Source: Lachnospiraceae bacterium (GTDB taxonomy: Bacteria; Bacillota; Clostridia; Lachnospirales; Lachnospiraceae). Taken from it: a stretch of 50,128 bases of DNA. Where the stretch lies: NCBI GenBank assembly GCA_024685005.1, contig JAIKWF010000003.1, forward strand, positions 1 through 50,128. Direction: 5' to 3'. Positions 32,336 through 38,930 of the stretch are shown in pieces. The notes beneath the pieces were generated by a model. The model had not been told where the DNA came from and ran no database searches. It was given only the letters and a program-made list of their open reading frames with translations. Position 1 is the first letter of the stretch; each line of letters starts with the position of its first letter. The position numbers and the translations under genes are program-made.

Positions 32336-32394
32336 CCTGTTCTGCATCATGTTTTTGCCATGATATTCATGAGGATCATTCCTTTATGTCCGTA

Positions 32395-32937
32395 TCAGTC
32401 TTTCTTTTTGGCAAGGGGAGCAAAGATGGTCTTTCGTCCGATAAAACCAAACATGCGTGTGATGATGATACCTACAAAGGAGCCGCAGCTGTCTATCATC
32501 ACATCCCGCCTTGACGGGCCCCTGCCCGCCACAAAGGACTGATGGTATTCGTCCAGCGCGGCAAAGCCCACGCAGAAAGCACCGGCAAAAATAACCAGCA
32601 AAAAGCCGCGAAGACCATATACGTACAGAGGAAGGGCTACGGACATGGCAAGCAGCAGATATTCCGTAAAATGAGCGGTTTTCCTTATATAGGGATGAAG
32701 GCGGTCCGTATAGCTTAAGATCTGTTCCTGGGACAGATCCAAATCGGCTACCTTATCTGCGGCGATCACCACCGCATGGGTTACTTTATAGCTTAGTCTT
32801 CCGGAGTCGGCGCCATTTTGTGCGGAAAAGCCGAAGATCACATACATCATCACAAGGGCCGGCACAAAAGATAAGGGTTTTAACAGGGTTCTGAGCAGGG
32901 TTTTTATAAAAATTCCAAGGTAATGGAAAAACTTCAT
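32395..32937 (-). CDS. VanZ-family membrane protein
   Basis: A 180-residue protein with four predicted membrane segments and the VanZ landmarks 'FGFSAQNGADSG', 'IRKTAHFTEYLLLA' and 'LDEYHQSFVAGRGPSRRDVMIDSCGS' (key H, E and D residues kept). VanZ of enterococci gives low-level teicoplanin resistance by an unknown route; most relatives are house-keeping membrane proteins, so no resistance role should be assumed. AAAGGAG lies 9 bases before the ATG. It is transcribed alone, divergent from the hypothetical gene at 33091. Confidence 0.85.
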   Translation of the reverse strand: MKFFHYLGIFIKTLLRTLLKPLSFVPALVMMYVIFGFSAQNGADSGRLSYKVTHAVVIAADKVADLDLSQEQILSYTDRLHPYIRKTAHFTEYLLLAMSVALPLYVYGLRGFLLVIFAGAFCVGFAALDEYHQSFVAGRGPSRRDVMIDSCGSFVGIIITRMFGFIGRKTIFAPLAKKKD

Positions 32938-33010
32938 AGTGGGTGTCTCCTTTAAATCATGATAGAATTATTCCCCAAATTGTGATAAACTGACAGTAGT
33001 GAAAGTTTTT

Positions 33011-33038
33011 TTGAGGCTTTTTACAACAACTGTATACT
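33011..33038 (+). promoter_or_regulatory. Candidate promoter of the hypothetical/tetR pair
   Basis: TTGAGG (33011-33016), 16 bp, TATACT (33033-33038). The leader, about 45 bases, includes GGGGCAC and GTGCGCCCC, which can pair with a 2-base bulge. Confidence 0.5.
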
Positions 33039-33090
33039 ATAACATTGACGGGGCACAAAAGCAAGTGCGCCCCAGGGTCGGAGGTTTTGT

Positions 33091-33543
33091 ATGACAGAAG
33101 AGAGAAAAGCAAGAGATGAACTGGTTAAGCAGTATGCACCCAGCGTTGAGAAGCTGTCGGCATATCTGCCATGGCTGATGGAAAAAAGCGGAGCAAGTGC
33201 GTCTACGGATTACACCCCGGAGGGCGGCAAGACCATCACCTTTCCCGTTTATGATTCCATGCTGCTTAAGTTCATCAAAGATGCGGAGAGTACCTGTTTT
33301 ATCAATCGCAATTATCCATATGTCTATTCCCGCAACAGGATTCGGACAGAGGCAGATGAACTGCGTTTCATCGAAGGGGTCGATATCATGAACATAGCGG
33401 ATCTGGGTGGGATCCTTTCCCGCTATGTCATTGAAGGAAGGACCAAAGGGGTTATGTGGAGTAAGGGCGTTACCGGCGGGGTATATCTGCGCGTCATCGA
33501 AAAGGCGAGAGATCTGATCGAATTTTACAGCCGGAAGCAATAA
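33091..33543 (+). CDS. Conserved-looking hypothetical cytoplasmic protein
   Basis: A 150-residue soluble protein that I do not recognise. It is predicted mixed alpha/beta with no signal peptide or membrane segment. Notable stretches are 'LSAYLPWLMEKSGA', 'FPVYDSMLLKFIKDAE', 'NYPYVYSRNRI' and the C-terminal helix 'VIEKARDLIEFYSRK'. A GGTCGGAGG ribosome site precedes the ATG, and codon use matches neighbouring genes, so it is very likely real. The TetR gene begins 50 bases later on the same strand, suggesting cotranscription. The function is unknown. Confidence 0.75.
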   Translation: MTEERKARDELVKQYAPSVEKLSAYLPWLMEKSGASASTDYTPEGGKTITFPVYDSMLLKFIKDAESTCFINRNYPYVYSRNRIRTEADELRFIEGVDIMNIADLGGILSRYVIEGRTKGVMWSKGVTGGVYLRVIEKARDLIEFYSRKQ

Positions 33544-33593
33544 AGAAAAAGAAAGGAGAATGTTAGGTCGGGGGGCCGGAAAGAAGGTTTATT

Positions 33594-34250
33594 ATGGGTG
33601 ATAAATCGATTCGCAAGAAGCAATACATCATTGAAAAAGCCAGAGAGGTTTTTATCGAAAAAGGATTTTTGACGGTAACAATGAAAGATATTGTGGAGGC
33701 TTGTGAGATCTCCAGAGGAGGCTTGTATCTGTATTTTCCGGATACGGAAACGCTGTTTTTGGAAGTGCTGAGAAAAGAGCGGGAAGAAGGAAATTCGGAA
33801 GAGCTGGAAAAAGCGGATACGGCGGTGGAGATGCTGTCCCTCTTTCTGCGGGAACAGAAAAAGGAAGTTCTCCAAAATGAGAAATCCCTCATTGTACCCT
33901 TGTACGAATATTATTTTTATCTGCGGCAAAAACAGCACGCAGCCGCAAAGGAACAAACGCAGGCGCAGGCAATCGCCGCAGCAGACCGGGAAGGAAAAGA
34001 ACCTGCAGCCAAACCCGAAGAGCTGACTGAAAAAGAACGGTTTGAGATGTCGGTGAAGGTTTTGGAGAAGCTGATCATCGGCGGAATGCGGGAAGGCTAT
34101 CTTGCCTGCGATGATCCGGGAGAAGAGGCAAAGAACATCATGTTTGCCATGGAAGGCCTGAAGATCTGCGCCGTTACCATCGGCCTGTCGGAAGAGGAAG
34201 TAACGGGACAGATCAACTACCTTTACAGTCATTTGTTTATCAGAGACTGA
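33594..34250 (+). CDS. TetR/AcrR-family transcriptional regulator
   Basis: A 218-residue repressor-type protein. The N-terminal helix-turn-helix is clear: 'IIEKAREVFIEKGF', 'TVTMKDIVEACEISRGGLYLYF' (in outline) and 'DTETLFLEVL'. The C-terminal ligand domain is not typed. An unusual Ala/Gln-rich stretch ('QHAAAKEQTQAQAIAAADREG' in part) sits near residues 118-142. Its stop codon abuts that of the convergent gene (TGATCA), leaving no intergenic space. The targets are not evident; the hypothetical gene upstream is one candidate. Confidence 0.85.
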   Translation: MGDKSIRKKQYIIEKAREVFIEKGFLTVTMKDIVEACEISRGGLYLYFPDTETLFLEVLRKEREEGNSEELEKADTAVEMLSLFLREQKKEVLQNEKSLIVPLYEYYFYLRQKQHAAAKEQTQAQAIAAADREGKEPAAKPEELTEKERFEMSVKVLEKLIIGGMREGYLACDDPGEEAKNIMFAMEGLKICAVTIGLSEEEVTGQINYLYSHLFIRD

Positions 34251-36767
34251 TCACTTGATGGCTTTTTGATATTGTTGCAGGAACAGTAGGACTTCGTCCG
34301 CTTCCTGCTTTGTTAAGCCCTGTTTGGAGAACAGGGCTTTTTCCATGCGCTCCATACAGGTTTCGATCCGGTTTTTTTTAAAGGCGGACAGGGTTTTCTC
34401 ACCGGCCGGCAGCAATACCGTTTCATGATAATGCCAAAGTCCGGAGGGCAGCAGAAAATCACTGCCGTCTTTTTTAGGATGCAGCCGCAGCATCTTACGG
34501 CACATAGAGCGGTACCGGTAGGATAGCAGTGGCGCGTGATCGCCCTTTCTGTATTGCAGCTTCATGCGTCCGAAGGTGGTAGCTGCTTTGATGAGCAGAT
34601 ACACAAGCAAAGCGGAAAACAGCAGCAAAAGGAAGATCACCAGAGGCCGGAATACGGAATTTTTCATAAACAGCCGCATGTGCTCTTTGGATTTTTGCAG
34701 TGTTTCCGTAGTCTGGGAGCTGTTGTTGACCGCATCCGGGGTCTGGCCGGAGAGGGAGAACAGTCCGGAGAACAGATCCCAGAATCCGGAGGAGACAGCG
34801 TCTGATTCCTCTTCGGAAGAAGCCGGCGTGAATTCGCAGGGAACCCAGCCGAAGTTATCCACATATACCTCACACCAGGCGTGGGCGGAAGCATCGGATA
34901 CGGGAACGGATACCACACCGGACTTTCCTAAGGGGTTCTGTCCGCTGTACCAGTCGTCATAGGATTCACTCTCCAGATTTTCGCCGTTGCTGATATCCAG
35001 AACGGAAACACTGTATCCTTCCACGTATCTTGCAGGATATCCGTAGGAGCGAAGCAGCAATGTTCCGGCGGAAGCAAAGTGAGCGCAGTATCCGCGCTTT
35101 TGGGTTTCCAGGAAATACCGCACAAAATCAGCATCCATGGGAGTGGTACCCGGAGTCTGGCTGTAGGGGTAGTTTTCGGCAAAAAAGTCAGCGATCAGCT
35201 GTACCTGCTCCTCCAGATCTTTTCCGGTACCGATTACGGGATGAAGGGATTCCAGATAGTCCCGAAGGTTTTCCGGAATGTCCATATAGTTCAGCTTGTC
35301 ATACATGGAAGCAAACTGAATATAATCTCTTGCCGCATCATCCGCGGAAAGGGAATAGAGCAGTGCATCACTGTCATCTTCTCCGGGGCTCAGTTTTTTC
35401 TGAACAGGATAATAGCTTAGTTCCATTTCGGAAAAAGGAGCATCCGGATAGATGGTGCCCCGGTCGATCTGACAGGGCAGGTCAAAGTTCGGATCCACAT
35501 AGTAGGGCAGGTAATAGTAGGAGGAATCTGCGTCCAGGTTCTCCACACGGATCTTTGCATAGGGCAGTTTTCCGTGATTGGCCTCTGCTGCATGGGCAAT
35601 ACGGGTTCCCTCCAAAAAGGCGTGGAACCGGCTGTAGGTTTCAAAATCATCCCCCAGCATTTGCTTCAGGGTGTCTACGGGATAATCCGGCTTTTCCCAG
35701 GAATAGCCTGTATAATGGGCGCCGGTATAAGCCTTCAGATACAGAGGATCGTAAGAAGAAGGCACAAAGGTCACATTCAGATCCGATTCGTAATCCGGAC
35801 GCACGGAGGATACACCCCCCAGCTGACCGCCGCTGATACCGCCCTTTGCGGCATACCGGTCAAAAAAGGCGGAAAGTCCGTTCTGGGTAAAGGCTTTCAT
35901 ATACTCATCCATGCTGCGCCTGGAGGAAGAAAGCTTGCTGTTATGGGTGGCGGATACAAGGGGCAGCACCATCAGACCGATGAGGAGGGTGAAGGCTAAA
36001 AAGACCCCTGTCAGCTGCAGAAAGATCTTACCGCTGGCGTGATACCGGTAACGAATGGTTTTGTCCTTATCCGTGAATTTAAACTCTGTCCATTTCTTTT
36101 CCCGGTAAGGCAGAAGGAAATGCCTGCTGCATCGCAGGATCCCCACCATGAAATAGGAGAAGATCAGCAGAATAAAGTAAACGGCGGAGGGCATTTTGTC
36201 CACATAGATTCCCAGCTGAAACAGCGGGAAAGTCAGCATGATCACGGCAAAGAGGGACATGTACTCCGAAATAAAGATGTTCAAAAGCAGGATCAGGAAA
36301 AAACCGATAAAACCTGCCGCGAAGGTAATGGTCATGGCTCTGTCGGAAAAGAACTCCGTGGATTCCCGGTAGGTATCCAGCAGATAGTAATCACCGTAGG
36401 TTTGCTGCAGGATATTGATAAAGGCCTGATAGCCGCTGTTAACGGAATAACGGAAGGAAAAGATAAAATAGGTAAAGGCGATAAAGATCACCGGATAAAA
36501 CAGATTGAACATCAGACGGCTGTAATGCAAAAAGGCCATCAGTATGGAAAAAAACAGAAGCAGGATCAGCACAAGGGCGGGATAGCAGGGTAGCTGAAAG
36601 GCAGATAAAACACCGCCGATGGCCCCGTAAGAGGACGCAAAGATCAAAAGCCCCTTCATCAGGCAAACCAGTGCCTTGGAGGAGCAGACAGTGCCCGGCT
36701 GCTCGGGAATAGCGAAGCCATATGGATAAGTGGGAGGCAGCGCCTCTTTTTTCTTAAAAAGCAACAT
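34251..36767 (-). CDS. Transglutaminase-domain membrane protein (TgpA-like)
   Basis: An 838-residue protein. About seven N-terminal membrane segments (residues 25-265) are followed by an extracytoplasmic transglutaminase-like domain about residues 480-650, a further membrane segment near 715-735 and a cytoplasmic tail. The catalytic Cys561 in 'RGYCAHFASAG' and His629 in 'SAHAWCEVY' are present. The third position, usually Asp, is Glu645 in 'VPCEFTP', a change common in Firmicutes relatives. AAAGGAG lies 6 bases before the ATG. It overlaps the DUF58 gene by 14 bases. With MoxR and DUF58 it forms a widespread operon of unknown envelope-related function. Confidence 0.88.
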   Translation of the reverse strand: MLLFKKKEALPPTYPYGFAIPEQPGTVCSSKALVCLMKGLLIFASSYGAIGGVLSAFQLPCYPALVLILLLFFSILMAFLHYSRLMFNLFYPVIFIAFTYFIFSFRYSVNSGYQAFINILQQTYGDYYLLDTYRESTEFFSDRAMTITFAAGFIGFFLILLLNIFISEYMSLFAVIMLTFPLFQLGIYVDKMPSAVYFILLIFSYFMVGILRCSRHFLLPYREKKWTEFKFTDKDKTIRYRYHASGKIFLQLTGVFLAFTLLIGLMVLPLVSATHNSKLSSSRRSMDEYMKAFTQNGLSAFFDRYAAKGGISGGQLGGVSSVRPDYESDLNVTFVPSSYDPLYLKAYTGAHYTGYSWEKPDYPVDTLKQMLGDDFETYSRFHAFLEGTRIAHAAEANHGKLPYAKIRVENLDADSSYYYLPYYVDPNFDLPCQIDRGTIYPDAPFSEMELSYYPVQKKLSPGEDDSDALLYSLSADDAARDYIQFASMYDKLNYMDIPENLRDYLESLHPVIGTGKDLEEQVQLIADFFAENYPYSQTPGTTPMDADFVRYFLETQKRGYCAHFASAGTLLLRSYGYPARYVEGYSVSVLDISNGENLESESYDDWYSGQNPLGKSGVVSVPVSDASAHAWCEVYVDNFGWVPCEFTPASSEEESDAVSSGFWDLFSGLFSLSGQTPDAVNNSSQTTETLQKSKEHMRLFMKNSVFRPLVIFLLLLFSALLVYLLIKAATTFGRMKLQYRKGDHAPLLSYRYRSMCRKMLRLHPKKDGSDFLLPSGLWHYHETVLLPAGEKTLSAFKKNRIETCMERMEKALFSKQGLTKQEADEVLLFLQQYQKAIK
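34315..34342 (+). terminator. Plus-strand terminator inside the convergent gene
   Basis: A perfect 10-bp stem, AAGCCCTGTT (34315-34324) and AACAGGGCTT (34330-34339), runs into TTTTT (34338-34342). It lies 65-92 bases past the tetR stop, within the 3' end of the transglutaminase gene. On the minus strand no T-run follows, so it works only on the tetR transcript. Confidence 0.8.
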
Positions 36768-37815
36768 CGGCTACTCCTTTGTGGGTGACATGTAAAAGAA
36801 CACCGCCCATAACGCCTGCCTTTTCATAGACAGTCAGAGCCAGATCTTCCTGAGGATAAGGGGTATGGTAAAAAATCTCCGGCATGATCCGGTCCAGATC
36901 TTCCTTTGAAGTTACGGAAGCGGTAACAAACTCCGAGGACGCTGCGCAGTAAAAGGTGAAAAAATGGGTAACCCCCGCCAGGATCAGACTGCGGGAGAGT
37001 GTGTATGCATTTTCCAGACTTTTATCCAGCGTATCGGATTCGGAATTCGGAAGATAGAGCTCGGTCAGGATGGTAAACTGATTGGAGGAGGTACTTTCGT
37101 TTTCCTTCACCATGAGCTTGTCGATCTTGGCACTGAGCTTCCAGTGGATCTTTTGCAGCCTGTCTCCGGGAATGTATTCACGGATATCCGTCACATTGGA
37201 AGAGGTATTTCCTTTTTGGGAGGTTTCCTCAAATTCATCAAATCCTTCCCCGTAAGAAGAAGGCTCGAACACTTCCACCTCATGTTCCGGAGGAAAAACG
37301 CTGATCTCCAGCTTTTTGTCCAGATCCTTGTCGAAACGGAAAAAATGCAGAAGATCGTATACCGTAAGATGGGTGACCCGGATCTGATAGCATCCAACAT
37401 GATGAAAGACCATGGGGAGGGTAAAAGAAAAGGTGTCCCGTCCGTAGGAAGGCACATTTGCGATCCAGGTTTTGTCACAGGGATAAAAAGCGGAAGTGAT
37501 ATGATAGGTAATATGACAATCCGGCAGCGGGAAAAAGGAATCGTTGGTCAGATGGATGGAAAGACCGCAATCCGTATCCGGCAGGGTAAAGCCTGTGGAA
37601 GATGACAGGGAAAGGGTAAGATTTCGGAAGGCAAAGCGCCCCACCATATAGGAAGCCGGCGGCAGGGAGATCACCAGGATCAGGAAAAATACGAAGATAC
37701 CCGTCCTGTAAAAAGTTGACAAAAAGAAAAGGCCGATCAGCAGCATCAGGTAAATGGCCATATGGTAAAGCTGTATCAGATTTTCCGTTAGACTTTGTCT
37801 GTTTTTTTTCTTCAT
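36754..37815 (-). CDS. DUF58-domain membrane protein
   Basis: A 353-residue protein with two N-terminal membrane segments (about residues 15-55) and a DUF58 region. The family motif is clear in 'REYIPGDRLQKIHWKLSAK'. DUF58 proteins have a von Willebrand A-like fold and regularly pair with a MoxR ATPase, which is thought to act on them as a chaperone. Here the MoxR gene ends 42 bases upstream and the transglutaminase gene overlaps the 3' end by 14 bases. Its role in this operon is unknown. Confidence 0.9.
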   Translation of the reverse strand: MKKKNRQSLTENLIQLYHMAIYLMLLIGLFFLSTFYRTGIFVFFLILVISLPPASYMVGRFAFRNLTLSLSSSTGFTLPDTDCGLSIHLTNDSFFPLPDCHITYHITSAFYPCDKTWIANVPSYGRDTFSFTLPMVFHHVGCYQIRVTHLTVYDLLHFFRFDKDLDKKLEISVFPPEHEVEVFEPSSYGEGFDEFEETSQKGNTSSNVTDIREYIPGDRLQKIHWKLSAKIDKLMVKENESTSSNQFTILTELYLPNSESDTLDKSLENAYTLSRSLILAGVTHFFTFYCAASSEFVTASVTSKEDLDRIMPEIFYHTPYPQEDLALTVYEKAGVMGGVLLHVTHKGVADVAF

Positions 37816-37857
37816 GGAAGGAACCTGCCGTGATAGGCTTTGCCGGGCGCCCCGGCG

Positions 37858-38802
37858 TTACATTGCCGAGGAAAGGGAAATACGGGGAATGGGAACAGCG
37901 GATAAGATCATGTTCAGGATCTGCCGCTCATTGAGTCCCTCAGCCTTTGCCTTGGTATTGAGTATCAGCCTGTGATTGCAGACAGCATAGAAGACAGCAT
38001 GGATGTCATCGGGAGAAAGATAATCCCGGTCCATGTAGAAAGCGTAAGCTTTTGCTAACTTTAAAATGGCGATACTGCCTCTGGGACTGATGCCCTGGGC
38101 AAGATATTCGTAGCCTCTTGTTTTTTCCGTCAGGGATACGATGTAATCCAAAAGTTCCTCGCTGACATAAACCGCATCCGCTTTTTCCTGCATGGAAAGG
38201 ATATCCTCTTTTCCCATAACGGTATTTACTTCATCCATACTTTGGGAAGAACGGCCCTTTAAGATCTCTGTTGCCGCTGTATGATCGGGATAGCCCAGGG
38301 AGAGACGGATAAAGAACCGGTCCAGCTGGGAATCCGGGAGCTTTTGCGTACCGGAAGCACCGATGGGATTCTGGGTGGCAATGACGAAAAAAGGAGGCTC
38401 CAGGGGCCTTGTCACGCCGTCTACGGAAACACTGGATTCCTCCATGACCTCTAAAAGAGCCGACTGGGTCTTGGGAGAGGTGCGGTTGATCTCATCGGCC
38501 AGAAACAGGTTCGTAAAGATGGCGCCTTCCCGGTAGGTGAAATCGCCGGTTTTCTGGTCGTAAAGGGAAAAACCCAGAATATCACTGGGAAGTACATCCG
38601 GTGTAAACTGCATACGCTTATAGGATAAGGACATGGCCCGGGACAGTGCCACCGCCAAAGTGGTCTTGCCCACACCGGGAATATCCTCCAGCAGAATGTG
38701 TCCGCCGGCCAGCATACAGCAAAGGATCATGTCGATCTCGTCATCTTTTCCCCGAAGTACTTTTGATATCTCATCTTTCACTGCCTGAAGTTTTGCGTTC
38801 AA
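37858..38802 (-). CDS. MoxR-family AAA+ ATPase
   Basis: A 314-residue cytoplasmic AAA+ ATPase. Walker A is 'GVGKTTL', Walker B 'LFLADEINR', sensor 1 'VIATQNP', and the arginine-finger region 'LDRFFIRLSLGYP'. I chose TTG 38802 because GGGAGG lies 9 bases upstream. The ATG codons at 38847 and 38874 would overlap the promoter itself, and the TTG start gives the usual family length. It heads the three-gene operon and probably remodels the DUF58 protein. Confidence 0.87.
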   Translation of the reverse strand: MNAKLQAVKDEISKVLRGKDDEIDMILCCMLAGGHILLEDIPGVGKTTLAVALSRAMSLSYKRMQFTPDVLPSDILGFSLYDQKTGDFTYREGAIFTNLFLADEINRTSPKTQSALLEVMEESSVSVDGVTRPLEPPFFVIATQNPIGASGTQKLPDSQLDRFFIRLSLGYPDHTAATEILKGRSSQSMDEVNTVMGKEDILSMQEKADAVYVSEELLDYIVSLTEKTRGYEYLAQGISPRGSIAILKLAKAYAFYMDRDYLSPDDIHAVFYAVCNHRLILNTKAKAEGLNERQILNMILSAVPIPRISLSSAM

Positions 38803-38845
38803 TGGAAAAAACCTCCCGATACTAGTTGATAAAACAGCTGATTCC

Positions 38846-38874
38846 ATTTTATCCCATCCGTCTGTAATTGGCAA
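38846..38874 (-). promoter_or_regulatory. Sigma-A promoter of the MoxR operon
   Basis: On the minus strand, TTGCCA (38874-38869), 17 bp, TAAAAT (38851-38846). The leader of about 37 bases reaches the TTG start at 38802. Confidence 0.75.
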
Positions 38875-38930
38875 ATGACTTTTGGTATATTGTAGAAAGT
38901 TTTTCCATAATATGATAAAATAAAAGCACT

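Noticed and set aside
32395-32937. VanZ-like gene as evidence of a glycopeptide-resistance cluster
   Set aside because: No vanA/H/X or dedicated VanRS genes are nearby; VanZ-like proteins are common in Firmicutes without resistance.
38803-38874. ATG starts at 38874 and 38847 for the MoxR gene
   Set aside because: Both lie within the -35/-10 region of a good promoter, whereas TTG 38802 has GGGAGG at a suitable distance.
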